Assembly: GCA_963716455.1 (NCBI GenBank)
Contig: CAVQTK010000013.1
Location: 1 to 64,000, forward strand
Length of the DNA: 64,000 nucleotides
Source: CAVQTK01 sp963716455
GTDB taxonomy: Bacteria; Pseudomonadota; Gammaproteobacteria; Coxiellales; Coxiellaceae
Reading direction: 5' to 3'
In this document: piece by piece, positions 35,635 through 46,350 of the stretch
Layout of the letters: each line of letters opens with the position of its first letter
Position numbering within the stretch: position 1 is the first letter of the stretch
Notes under the pieces: model-generated
Database searches by the model: none
What the model saw: only the letters and a program-made list of their open reading frames with translations
Told to the model about the DNA's origin: nothing
Position numbers and translations under genes: made by a program

Positions 35635-38600
35635 AGGTTGCCTGAAAAGACTTTGCTTCCCTAGTGTCTTCCATTGTTGCTCTTTTGCAATTTTCAATCT
35701 CTGTATCAGATATACCAAGATTTGTCTGCAAACTCTTAATGTCTTTAGACATTTTTTGGATGAAATTTTTCTCACTGCCAGTTTCACCAAGTAGTGACTC
35801 AACATTTGGAGAAAATAAACCTCCGCATTTGGAACGATCTGTATATACAACTTTCTTAAACTCTGTGAAATAAAGTTGTAATTTGAGAAAGTAAAATTGC
35901 TAGTTGCCTATTATCCTCTTCAGAAATACTCATCCAATCTTTATTTTCAACGATTTTATTTATTGCTTTAGCTGTAGCTAATAGTTTCTGCATTGGTATC
36001 AGTTTATCTTTAGTTTTTTCATATCTAAAAACATTTTTTATGTATTGGTTAGCTCTATTTCTAATGTTGTTAATTATGTTAATTATTTGATGTTGCTTTG
36101 CATATTTAAAGTTTTTTACTATTGCAGCTTCATCTTCTAAAAAAATTTCGAGTGTTGTAACATTTTTTTCAATTTTTACAAAGGAATTCTGTTCATTTTT
36201 AGTTTGTCCTCTTTGTGAAGAGAAAAATCTGCATAGGCAATTATTAGATTTTTGTTCTTGGCTAGATAATAAGTCGTTTGTTAATCCCCTTAAATTGTGT
36301 ATTAATTCAATTGCTTTATTCAGATTATTATCTAAAGAAACTTGAATTTCATTTAGTAAATTGATGCAACGATCAACACATGATTTCTTTTTCGCTGTTT
36401 TTTCAAAAAAAGGTTTTTCATAATCCCTTTTTATACTATTAAGTTCCGTTAATATTTCCGTTATAATTGGAAGAATTGCATCTACGTCTTTTGCACTCAA
36501 AGGCTCTTTTGCTTGTTTATTCTCTTTTTTTTCAACTTCGACATCTTTTGATAATTCTTTATTCTCAAATGGACTTACTGAATCCTTCCTACTTTGTGAA
36601 AAAATAGCGGGCAGGTTAGCTTTATCTTCTATATTGTTCGAATCTAAGCTATTTTCTATCACTTCAGGAGAATGTTGTAGTACTGCAAGTAGTGCCCTTT
36701 GATTTTTTTTAGAAAATTGTTTTCGAAACCATTCTGGATTATCTAATACAAACTCATATGCTTCAGATGTCGGTGGAGTAGCTGGCTGCACGGCTTTATC
36801 TTCAATTCTATTTTCCTTTTTCAAAGCTGAGATCTTTTGTATTACCTCAGGAGAATGTTCTAATAATACAAGTAGTGCTTTTTCATCTCTATTATTTAAA
36901 ATTTCAACAAATAAATCATAGACAAAAAGACAACGACTGTATTGTCTGTCACAATCATTTTTTAAGGACTGTGAAACTGTCTTACTCATAGCTGCACGCA
37001 AGGATAGGCATGGATTTATTCTATACGCTTCTTCTTCAGAAAGTTGCTTGCGAAACCATTCTAAATTATCTAACACAAACTTACATGCTTCTTCAGATGG
37101 TGACATCAAATTTTCTTTTTGCTCTATAGGTAATTGAGGAGATTTTTTAGATTCTTTTGAATCCTGTTCCTTTCTCTTGAGAAGAGGAATATGAGCTATA
37201 CCTCCCAAATTTTCTCGCACTGCTTCGTAAAGTATGTCTTCCTCCACCTTACTAGTTGACTCTGTTTGTTTAGAAATTGAATTTTTTTGAATTTCGCTTT
37301 TCTTTCTTCCTTAGTTGGTTCTTCATGACGGGAATGAATTGGTTCAATTTGATTTGGAGAAGCTTTATTATCATTCACCTCTTGCTGGTCTTTTATAGCA
37401 AGAATAGCTGATAGTAAGTCTGGTTTTTCTTTCAATAAAGAAGATAAGCTGTCAGTGCTGCTCTTGTCTTTTTTAATCTCGTAAACGGCCTTGATGTATT
37501 TTGTTCTTAAATCATTATTTTTTCTTAGCAGTTCTAATAAGGGTTTAAGATTAACTTTTTCCTCATCTTCGTCCTTTTCATTACCGATAGCAATCAAAAC
37601 ATAAGTGTAAAAATTATCTAAGTTACTTTCGATAAAATTAATTGTATTTTCAATTTCCTTTTCATTTGAAGAATGTTTAAAGTCTAGCGTCGGAATCGGA
37701 GATTCATGATTTAGTGTTGTATTTTGTGAAACAAGTGGAGCTTCATAAGAAGATGGTGGTAAATCCAAATCTTCCTGTTTGCGTTCAAGGTTCAGTTCTT
37801 CTTGATCATAATCAGGAGGTAAGTCTGCTGGTAAAGATGATCCACTTCTAATAGGTTGAAAGCTTTCAATTGTTTTGTTTACTTTCTGTAATTGTTTAAG
37901 TTTCTTCCCTAGTTCATAATTGATAACGATTTGTAACAATTTTTCTTTCAAGCCGACAGGAGCTTTGTCTATTAAACCAAACGTGCTGTAATCAAATTGT
38001 GTTTCTTTGTTTAGAATCGATTGCGTCGCCAGCTGAATATGATTCTTTTTTATTTCTTCAAATAATTTTGTAATGTCTTCTTTGATTTCTATTGGTAAAC
38101 TATCGCCATATATATGTTGATCGAGCCATTTGCTTAGAAATAACTCTTTGTTTTGAAAAATTTCTTGAATATATTTCTCTGTACCCCTAATTTCTTCCAC
38201 TACATTATGACGAATAGGATGAGAAGTTTTACTCATTTTATCAATTTGAGCAAATAAGATATGGCCTAGTTTTGATTTAATGTCTTTATCTTTCTCTCCG
38301 CGAAAAATTTTATAAATTGTTTCGCTAATACGATCCATCTCATAAAGCATAAGTAAGGTGTAATATTCAGTAGCTAGGTCATTAATTTCGTTGCCAGTAA
38401 TAGTAGATTGTCCTTGAGCGTAAAGGGTCATTTTTTCAATAGCTGCAGTGAAATCGATTAAGCAAATATCAGGAGTTTTGCTGATTTCTACAGCATATGT
38501 TTTTATTGTTCTAATTGTAGGATTAACAGTTTCACAGTTGTTCAAATTTTCTAAGGCTGTATTAAAATTCTCTTGCTGCTCAGCTCTTTCTGCTTCTGTT

Positions 38601-39753
38601 TTTTTGATTAAATCAGAACGGTATTGCTCTGGTGATGAATCTTGAACTTCTTTCTTAATATCTTCGAGCGGCTTTAAAGAACTATCTAAAAGAGTTAGGT
38701 TATCTCCCACGCTGGTAATTTCCCAACCCGCTGGAGTAAATCGTCCCGACCCACCACTACTTAATTGAACTGTTTTGTTCCCGCCCTCAAAAGAAAGGAT
38801 GGTTCTTAAAGCGTTTATCCTATAATCCTTTCCTCCTAGAAGATAGTGACGCCATTTCGATGGAGTAACGACTTTGTGGTCATTATTACATTTGGTTGCT
38901 GATTAGCCAAACCGGACACTGCTAATGAAAACCTAGAAGCATCATTGCAAGTTAGTGCTCCTTGAACATATTTTTTAGCCACAAGATCCAAAATTTTTGA
39001 ATTGGTTTCGTTTAAGTTAAATTCTCTTTTTAAAAAGTATTCAAAAGCAGTGTAGTCATATTCTACACTTTTGTAAGCAGATTCAGAAAATGTTTTTTTA
39101 GATTTTAAATGATTTCTGGCTCCTTTATCATTATCTGAAAGAAAATGGGACTCATTATCTGCAACCGTCAGTAACCATTCTTGCCACATAACATAAATAG
39201 GGTAAGATTTATTATTTATAGTAAGGCCTCTATTGAAGTCTTTCAGCTCTGCTTGAAGTCCTTCATTTTTTTCTTCATAATCCCAAGCATTCCCGCCCAT
39301 TGTATAGTGCAACCTTTCTTTATCATCAAGATAAAAGAAACCTGACAAAATATCATTACATCCCTTAGGAAAATGTCCTTTTTTAGCCGAAATCTCTTTA
39401 TATAAAGTAGATGGAACATCAGCTGCTTTCAGTTGGTTAATTTGGGTATGAGAAGATTTGCTATCAGATTGGAGCGTTAGGTTTGTAAATTCCAAGTCTT
39501 TTAGGCCCGTACAATTAGCATCAATTTTAATCGCTTGCAGCTCACCCATTTTTGAATAACCGTAGATATGATAGCGAGGTTTTCTACCTTTTTGACTAAA
39601 CTTAATTAAAATCGGTATTTGCTTGATATTATGAGCTTCTAATATTGCATCGACGTTAGTTTCATTTATTTCAATGAGGAACAAATCATAGCCGGTTTTA
39701 GGTCTTATTATATCTTTTAATTTGGCTGTTAAATCTTGTTGTTTTTGTTTCAT
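35633..39753 (-). pseudogene. Giant orphan protein (about 1370 aa), split by three frameshifts
   Basis: Four consecutive minus-strand frames form one protein. Part 1, from ATG 39753, ends at 38836. The next frame overlaps it and continues VTPSKWRHYLLGGKDYRIN, LRTILSFEGGNKTVQLSSGG and SGRFTPAGWEITSVGDNL into part 2, which ends at 37196. A missing A near 37300 restores SEIQKNSISKQTESTSKVEE into part 3, ending at 35856. A last shift gives FKKVVYTDRSKCGGLFSP, then SDTEIENCKRAT, to a stop at 35633. Part 3 holds repeated units (FVLDNLEWFRKQL / FVLDNPEWFRKQF and ALLVLLEHSPEVI / ALLAVLQHSPEVI). Most of the rest is helical. A PmrA-like box lies upstream. Sequence error could explain the breaks. No family is recognised. 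Confidence 0.65.
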
Positions 39754-39791
39754 ATCTTTAATCTTTGGTAATAATTAGGATTCTTAAGACT

Positions 39792-39823
39792 AGTATAAAA
39801 TATAAAAATTAAAATAATATTAA
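39792..39823 (-). promoter_or_regulatory. PmrA-like tandem box with -10, upstream of the giant gene
   Basis: On the minus strand TTAATATT (39823-39816), ATT, and TTAATTTT (39812-39805) match the PmrA consensus at 15 of 16 half-site positions. TATACT follows at 39797-39792 as a good -10, seven bases downstream. The geometry equals that of the metalloprotease promoter. Confidence 0.65.
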
Positions 39824-39902
39824 AGAATTTAACTTAATATATTATTAAAATTTGCGTTCTATTGTATAAAAAATGACCTTAATGAGGTTGGAGGCGTGTT
39901 TC

Positions 39903-40007
39903 AGGGTCAAGTCTGAAATTTTAAGTAGATTCTTTGTTCAATAGTAGCCACAATGCTGGCTAAGCCTTTGTATAAGATTTTTGCTTAAAATTTCAGACTT
40001 GACCCCC
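39903..40007. repeat. Palindromic repeat family, copy 8
   Basis: This full copy has slight changes (TAAGTAGATT, ACAATGCTGG, GACCCCCTTA). Its right end abuts a 5'-truncated paralogue and supplies a TTG and the first dozen codons of that frame. Confidence 0.9.
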
Positions 40008-40742
40008 TTACTATTAGAAGATAGTAGCAAACAGATTGGCAACAGAAAAAAGACCAAAAAGCAAGATGAATCGACTGGTTACGAACAACAATCTCCTACA
40101 AAAGAAAATAAGAAGCAAGAAAATCAAAATGAATCATTTTCAGCTAGGAAATGGGGCACAGACTACGAACCCTCTACTACCCGAAAAAAAATAAAAACCC
40201 GTGGCGTGCCTAGAGTCAACGAACAAAATAATTTCGAAGAGAAAGAGACGAAGCAGGATAATCAAAAATACTTGGCTTTAATCTTAGCTAATGCGAGACT
40301 GCCCTTGCCATTATCCATTGTTTGGCAAATAGATTCGCAGTATTACGAATATTACAAAGGCAACCCTGACATGATTAAAATTTGGTCTAACAATTGGTTT
40401 AGAAAAGCAAATGTAAAAGATGATTTTGCATTTATTGCAATGGCTATCTTCGAAGATCTAGCAAAGAATCTTCGTTTGGCTAGAAGATTCCATGCCGTTG
40501 CACAATGGGGCCATGCAGTTGGACCAAAAGACGATAATGGCTTTGTTAGAACCACAAAATATATTTTTAAGCTCAAAATTGTACGTGAATTGTCTTGCCT
40601 CATTTACTTAGGCTCTGAAAATAAACCGATTATATATCCACCTGGTTATGGAAATTCAAGATTTTTTATGCCTTTGAAATTTATAGAAAAAAAGGATGAA
40701 AATGAGAAAGAGATACAAGCCTTATATATAAAGCAAGGCTGA
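39981..40742 (+). pseudogene. 5'-truncated paralogue of the two-helix protein at 19437
   Basis: From about 40008 the frame is closely similar to the C-terminal half (residue 305 onward) of the 544-residue protein at 19437: KQIGNRKKTKKQDESTGYEQ, KIKTRGVPRVNEQ, YLALILANARLPLPLSIVWQ, KANVKDDFAFIAMAIFEDLA and HAVAQWGHAVGPK. The membrane helices and N-terminal domain are absent. The open frame extends back into palindromic repeat copy 8, where a TTG could start it, but there is no ribosome-binding site. The part that remains is intact with conserved ends (KFIEKKDENEKEIQAL), so it may have decayed only recently. Confidence 0.65.
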
Positions 40743-40809
40743 ATAAATCTTGAGCATTGAAGCATCACAGTTTAAATTAATTGAAGCGTGAATTTACTAG
40801 GCTAAGAAA

Positions 40810-41418
40810 TTAATGATCCGTCAGACTTAAAGAATAATCAAACCATTTTTTTTCTAAGGCGACTTGGTAATTACCAAGTTTTTGAAATAAAATTTGTGGG
40901 GAATTTTCAACAATAATCATGTTCCGATGTGTAAGCTTCATAAAACCTTTTTCCACTACATGATCTAAAAATGTTAGCAGAGAATCATAATAATTACCTA
41001 TATTGAGTATGCCACATGGCTTAGAATGAAAACCTAGCTGAGCCCAAGTAACCATTTCAAAAAACTCATCTAAAGAACCTGCGCCACCCGGTAACATTAT
41101 AAAACCATCTGACAATTTTTCCATCATGGCTTTTCTTTCATGCATTGAATTGACTATATGTAATTTAGTCAAATCTGGGTGGGCAACTTCTTTATCAACT
41201 AATGATTTAGGAATAACACCGATAACTTCACCATTATTTTTTAGAATATGATCCGCTAATAGACCCATTAAACCCACATTTGCACCACCATAAACTAATG
41301 TGATTCTGGCATCAACTAGATACTTGGCTAATTCTTTCGTTGCTTCACAGTAGAGAGGTTCATTTCCTAGACTAGAACCACAAAATACACCAATATTTTT
41401 AATTTTAACAAGCGACAT
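40810..41418 (-). CDS. LOG family nucleotide phosphoribohydrolase
   Basis: The 202-residue cytosolic protein belongs to the TIGR00730/LOG family, which removes ribose 5-phosphate from nucleoside monophosphates (the plant enzymes activate cytokinins). The signature is LPGGAGSLDEFFEMVTWAQL with the PGGxGxxxE motif. The Rossmann-like start GVFCGSSLGNEPLY and the GGANVGLMGLLAD loop are present, and the length fits. It stands alone between a truncated paralogue and a large orphan gene. The bacterial substrate is uncertain; purine nucleotide salvage or detoxification is usually assumed. Confidence 0.9.
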   Translation of the reverse strand: MSLVKIKNIGVFCGSSLGNEPLYCEATKELAKYLVDARITLVYGGANVGLMGLLADHILKNNGEVIGVIPKSLVDKEVAHPDLTKLHIVNSMHERKAMMEKLSDGFIMLPGGAGSLDEFFEMVTWAQLGFHSKPCGILNIGNYYDSLLTFLDHVVEKGFMKLTHRNMIIVENSPQILFQKLGNYQVALEKKWFDYSLSLTDH

Positions 41419-41604
41419 TAGAGAATTCCTATAAACTTTAGACCCTATATAGAATAGCTCTATCCATTTTAAAGAACAATTCTGGTAGGAGCAATCTATT
41501 TGCCTATTGTGTACTCAAATTATTTTGGATATGATGCATTCATGTTCTGTTGTGAATCACATTCACCCGCATGAATCAGTAAATAATATAAAGGAGATTA
41601 ATAT

Positions 41605-44600
41605 ATGGATAAAATTGATAAAAGTCAAACGCCGTCTCCAAATTCTCTTCCGCAAAAAAGTAGTAGAAAACCTATTGAAAGAGATATATTAGGCATTAAC
41701 ATTGAGGAAAAATCAAATCTCGATAAAATAAATATACGTAAGCAAAGCTCGAAACATCTAGAAGAAAAGACGGACGAAATCGAAGAAGAAGAAGATGCGG
41801 AAGCGAAGTTAGAATATAAGATTATTTTTAACAATGGAACCTTAGAAAAAATAATAGAATATAAAGATAATCTAGCAGAAGGGAAACTCTTACCAGGTGA
41901 TTGTTTACAAAAATTACTTAAAAAAACCATTAAAAATACTGTCAATATTCAAGAAATAGTTAAGCCCCTTTCGTTATCCGAATTTATCTTTTTACTTATT
42001 CAATCCAAACAAACTATAGAAATTTTTACCAATTTTAATTTATTTAATGATTTTGAATTGTCTATTCTAGCGGGATTTAATTTTGCTGTCCCTGTGAATT
42101 TTTTTACTACTAAAAAAATTCTTTCGGGTCAACTTCTCTTTACCTCCGCTCTTTCTTTTGATGGTTACATTCCGACACCGGAAACCAAAGAAATGATGTT
42201 GATTAATCCAGGAAAAAATTCAGTTAGTATTATTGGGAAAAAATATATTGAATATTATAAGTCAAATTTATTGGCTCTTCTAATGCATGCCAATCAAGAT
42301 GTTATGACATCGTCTACTCAGAAGAAAGCTTTTATCTCCATTTCTGCGAGGGATCTAGAAAGCTTTTCCGGTTACTTTTTCCCTATTATAAGTAAATTTC
42401 TTTTAAAAGCGATAGAGGATTTATTACTGACCTATTCTGTTAGGCTGCAAGAAATTGCAGGTATATATTATGATCCTTACTCTGATCAAGAAAAGCAAGA
42501 TTCAAAATTAGAATATGAAAAAACGATAAGTACGATTCGTCTGATAGTGAGATCATCAAAAAATAAAGACGATAGTTTGCAATCTCAAGTTGTTCCGCAG
42601 ACTATTTTAGATTTCAGAGAATTTGCAGATTGTACAGTTTATAGCATAGTTTTTAATAGGGTGGCAACAAGTCCAGCAGCTAGTGTTTTAGACCCTACTA
42701 AGGCAGATGCTTACGGTAAAATAACTCAGAGTGATGCTCTTAGTATTTTAACAGGAGTTAAAGGAGAATATAAAAAAGATTTCTATACTCCACTCACTTC
42801 TTCTTGGCATAAAATAATTGCAGAAAATGAGTTGAGAATAGGTAAACTCTATGTTGTTATGCCAACCGGTCTTTTTAGAGATTTCGCTACTCAACAAATT
42901 TATATAGACAAGAGAAAGGAAAACAAGTTGGCTTTTCCTTTTTGGAAAAACAATGAGATACAAAAAAGTGGAGTTGTAAAAGTAAATTATCGTACAGATC
43001 TAAATGAAAAGGATATTAGCCTAGCATATAGTAAAGAAGTATTACTGTTTACGGAGAAGTGGGTAGTTGAAGAGATCAACAAGATGAAGACAATTTTTCT
43101 TGGCGCCATTGTAAATTTTTATGTAAATAAACGACAAAATGAGAGAAAGTTAGAAAGTACAGTAACATTAGATAGAAGTAATCTTACCCCAGGAATGATT
43201 TGGACTCTACTTAAAAATAGAGATGGTAGTAATGAAACCGAACTAGGAATTGATTGGAGTAATATATTAAATATTTCTCCTCCAAACATTTTTCTTTATT
43301 TTGATTGTATCGGAAAATTTTTGACAGTAATTGGGAAAGAAAAATGGAAAAAGAATAATACCGGTGTGATCATCATAGCCGAGACCACTCTATCCTGCCA
43401 TAAGTTTAATACAGTGGGTTCACTGTTGTTTGTAATAAAACCATTTAGTATTGAAGAAACTAAAATTGATATGGGAATTCGATTATTAATAGATAGAATA
43501 TATCGTGAATACTGTGGCCGGCCAAAGCCAAAATATGAAAGCTGTAAAGGAGACTCGAATTTCATTTGTATGTTAGGAGAGACAAATAAACGTATGATAG
43601 ATTGTTACTTTGATAAAACAGGATATCAAGAGTATGTAGCAAAGCGACTTATGAAACTTTTTCTTAGTGCATATACTTATTCTCAAACTAATAAAATAAC
43701 CGAAAAAATGTGGATAAAGATACCAGCCAGTGCATTAGAAATTCAGCTTTATCAAAACACTACCTTAAGAGATTACGTAAAAGATTGTTTAATTCGAGCC
43801 TTAGCCAAGTTTTTTGTCTATTTGCAAGATTTTTTGAATAACAATAATGAGCCGCTTAAATGGACCCAAGGTTGTCTGTTCGATTTTTCAGATTTTGTCA
43901 ATTTTTCTAGGATGCAGAAAGAGGAAAAAGAAGAGGATAAGGAAAATTATCTCAGTCTCGTCATTACAAAAATAAAAACCATCGATATCATAACTAAAGC
44001 ACTTGGTATATATTGCAAATTTGAAGACCCTTCTGAAGAGGAAGGAAGTAGTTATCAGCAGTTTTTAGTCGTACCAACTGATCCTCATTCTTCTTTTGGT
44101 AGCGGTTGCCATCTACCCTTTCATCATCCGTTTCCAGAGCACAAAATGGAAGCAAAGCTTGTTGGGGCGCTAAAAGGTGGGGGAAAGTCTTTGACAACCA
44201 TGAATGCTTTTTTACGCGACCCGCTTTCCACCTGTGTTTATACACCTGTTGCGGAAGATAAAAAGGCCACGGTAGCAATTGAAGTGGAAAAAAATCTCGA
44301 AACAGAAAGCAGTCTTACGTGGTTAAAAGATAATTTAATGATGAGGTGCTTCTATTTTTCTAAAAAAGTGAAGCAAACAACAACAACATTCGTTAACCCC
44401 TATATAGATTTAATAAATCAAATTAGTAATGCTAGATGCATATCTGAACTAAAGACAATTTGTTCAGCTCAAAAAGTGCTTGATGATAGTTTGTATATAT
44501 TTATGAGTCATTTAGAACTTTGGACTCAACGTTTTCCAACTAGCGAACTAAGCCTCCCAACTAAGGAGATAAAGGCCATGATCAAGCAATTTGAAAAAAA

Positions 44601-44670
44601 TAAAGATATAAATACGCGTGAAGCCACGAATCTAACGTTAGGTCTGATTATAAGAAGTACTCTTTTCTGA
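41605..44670 (+). CDS. Large orphan protein (1021 aa), effector candidate
   Basis: The start ATG has a good AAAGGAGAT site. The first 70 residues are charged and acidic (KTDEIEEEEDAEAKLEYK). The rest alternates helical and mixed segments without long membrane helices. Recognisable landmarks are FFTTKKILSGQLLFTSALSF near 170, SSPNIFLYFDC-like text near 560, and a late His/Gly-rich stretch (GSGCHLPFHHPFPEHKMEAK near 835-855) that could bind metal. I recognise no family. The intact frame over 3 kb in a region of widespread decay suggests it is under selection. No PmrA-like box is visible upstream. Confidence 0.6.
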   Translation: MDKIDKSQTPSPNSLPQKSSRKPIERDILGINIEEKSNLDKINIRKQSSKHLEEKTDEIEEEEDAEAKLEYKIIFNNGTLEKIIEYKDNLAEGKLLPGDCLQKLLKKTIKNTVNIQEIVKPLSLSEFIFLLIQSKQTIEIFTNFNLFNDFELSILAGFNFAVPVNFFTTKKILSGQLLFTSALSFDGYIPTPETKEMMLINPGKNSVSIIGKKYIEYYKSNLLALLMHANQDVMTSSTQKKAFISISARDLESFSGYFFPIISKFLLKAIEDLLLTYSVRLQEIAGIYYDPYSDQEKQDSKLEYEKTISTIRLIVRSSKNKDDSLQSQVVPQTILDFREFADCTVYSIVFNRVATSPAASVLDPTKADAYGKITQSDALSILTGVKGEYKKDFYTPLTSSWHKIIAENELRIGKLYVVMPTGLFRDFATQQIYIDKRKENKLAFPFWKNNEIQKSGVVKVNYRTDLNEKDISLAYSKEVLLFTEKWVVEEINKMKTIFLGAIVNFYVNKRQNERKLESTVTLDRSNLTPGMIWTLLKNRDGSNETELGIDWSNILNISPPNIFLYFDCIGKFLTVIGKEKWKKNNTGVIIIAETTLSCHKFNTVGSLLFVIKPFSIEETKIDMGIRLLIDRIYREYCGRPKPKYESCKGDSNFICMLGETNKRMIDCYFDKTGYQEYVAKRLMKLFLSAYTYSQTNKITEKMWIKIPASALEIQLYQNTTLRDYVKDCLIRALAKFFVYLQDFLNNNNEPLKWTQGCLFDFSDFVNFSRMQKEEKEEDKENYLSLVITKIKTIDIITKALGIYCKFEDPSEEEGSSYQQFLVVPTDPHSSFGSGCHLPFHHPFPEHKMEAKLVGALKGGGKSLTTMNAFLRDPLSTCVYTPVAEDKKATVAIEVEKNLETESSLTWLKDNLMMRCFYFSKKVKQTTTTFVNPYIDLINQISNARCISELKTICSAQKVLDDSLYIFMSHLELWTQRFPTSELSLPTKEIKAMIKQFEKNKDINTREATNLTLGLIIRSTLF

Positions 44671-44703
44671 GCCTAGACTAAAAAATTTGCTTGTAAGGTT
44701 TCT

Positions 44704-46350
44704 TCATGGAAGTTCACTTGCCCGCGTTAAGCCACCACCACTTGCACCATACTGGACATGAATACCTGGTGAAAAAGTTATCCAATGTAACTGGCCGTAC
44801 TGGCTCAATTGGCGGTTACAACCACAGACAAACAAGGGTTCGAAAATGCATTGCTTACCAAAAGTTTTTCTAACTGCGCTCATTAATCCAACTGCAAAGG
44901 TAGCATCGTAATCAGCACTATCTTTTCCTGTAACATTGGGGGTAATACAAGCGCCAGCCGTAATTCGAACTAAGTAAAGATGATAGCTATTCCCATTTTC
45001 ATCCACAACTGCAAAAGGATTTAGTGATAATTTGGTAAGATTATTAGTCTCCCCACACACTATTGATGGAGGAAGCTGGTAATTTATGGGTAAATAAAGA
45101 TGAGCTAACACCGATACCCCACGAGCCGCAATAGTATTGAAGAGAGGGTTTCCCTGCAAGTCATAAACGAGCTGACTTCCTAATGACATGTATAACTCGG
45201 AAAAAGGCAAAAACCGCTTTTGTCCCTCACTATCACTATATTCAGCAATGCCACCAGATTGTTGGCCATCCGTATAGATTGTTGTCAAAGTACCATCAAT
45301 AACCTTACCCTTTTGTTGCTGAATATAGTCGGTAAGTAATTGGTAATAATGAGGTGATAACACCCTATCATGTGTTTTTTCCCCATACATCATCCCGCCA
45401 GGTAAAAATCCAAACCGTCGCCTCATATCCTCTTTTGATAGGATATTAAGTGTACGTCCTTCTTGAGTTAACGCCGCTTTCATAGCAAGTAACTCATCAA
45501 CTTCTTTTTTAGTCCGCGCGACAATAATGCACCCTTGTCCCGGAAGTAAAAGTTTATTATCCAATTTTTTATCTAATTCAGTATAAAATTTCTCATCTGC
45601 GTAGCATTTTTGCGCTAAACTGCTTAATAGAAGCTTGTCTTGTGCTTGGCTAGATATAAAAGTCAGTTGAAGGTAGAAAGCGAGTTTTATTCCCACCAAC
45701 CATTGTTCAGGACATTTTATCCAGCCTAACCAATTGAATGTTTTCCAGGAGAAATACCCATTTTTTTCAATACTCTCGTAACTCTCATAAAGATAGATAG
45801 CTCGTATAAATTGATCTAAAAAGAAGCGAGATGGCAGATAGTGAGTCGGTGTTGCCTGAGATGTAGCATCAGGCTCCAAATGGAAAGCTGATCCATAGGC
45901 AATTGGCCACCTACGACTATCATTCAAAAACATCACTTGGTTACCAGCTAGAATATGTGACACTGCTGACATTAATGCGGGTGGCCCACCTACTGCCAAC
46001 GTACCCGTATTTTCAAAGCTTAATTTTACCGGACAATTTGATAATGATTTTATCTTAACAGGGATACGCAAAGCTTGTTTTTTTCTAAAAACTTCAACAG
46101 AGATCGGCAGCAAATGTGAGAATTCAGAAAAATGTTTTTGAAATAGACATTGTTGATGTTTATCTGCTATGAATGGTTGATGCATGCCTGAAATAAACCG
46201 TTTCTTATGCTGTTTTCGCGTATGTTCGGAAAACTGATCTTTCCCCTTAACTTGATCAGTATAACGACGAGTAATAGTAGCTATCACTCCGATGGCCATA
46301 CCTAATAGGGCAAATTTCCCAAGGCCCGTTAAAAAAGAGTTTTTGGGCAT
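44704..46350 (-). CDS. Membrane-anchored putative FAD-dependent oxidoreductase
   Basis: The 548-residue product has one N-terminal membrane helix (LGKFALLGMAIGVIATI, residues 10-26) followed by basic residues, so the body may face the cytosol or the periplasm depending on topology. A Rossmann-like element GTLAVGGPPALMSAVSHILA near 115-135 is followed by NQVMFLNDSRRW, resembling the GxGG and acidic strand end of FAD-dependent oxidoreductases. Later RRRFGFLPGGMMYGEKTHDR and YQLLTDYIQQQKGKVIDGT look like the substrate/FAD domains of DAO-type enzymes. The end, VQYGASGGGLTRASEL, is glycine-rich as in FAD C-terminal motifs. The family call is moderate and the substrate unknown. Confidence 0.5.
   Translation of the reverse strand: MPKNSFLTGLGKFALLGMAIGVIATITRRYTDQVKGKDQFSEHTRKQHKKRFISGMHQPFIADKHQQCLFQKHFSEFSHLLPISVEVFRKKQALRIPVKIKSLSNCPVKLSFENTGTLAVGGPPALMSAVSHILAGNQVMFLNDSRRWPIAYGSAFHLEPDATSQATPTHYLPSRFFLDQFIRAIYLYESYESIEKNGYFSWKTFNWLGWIKCPEQWLVGIKLAFYLQLTFISSQAQDKLLLSSLAQKCYADEKFYTELDKKLDNKLLLPGQGCIIVARTKKEVDELLAMKAALTQEGRTLNILSKEDMRRRFGFLPGGMMYGEKTHDRVLSPHYYQLLTDYIQQQKGKVIDGTLTTIYTDGQQSGGIAEYSDSEGQKRFLPFSELYMSLGSQLVYDLQGNPLFNTIAARGVSVLAHLYLPINYQLPPSIVCGETNNLTKLSLNPFAVVDENGNSYHLYLVRITAGACITPNVTGKDSADYDATFAVGLMSAVRKTFGKQCIFEPLFVCGCNRQLSQYGQLHWITFSPGIHVQYGASGGGLTRASELP

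Noticed and set aside
27826..40007. CRISPR array from the regularly recurring 105-bp repeats
   Set aside because: Copies are palindromic, far apart at uneven intervals, and separated by genes; no short spacers or cas genes are present.
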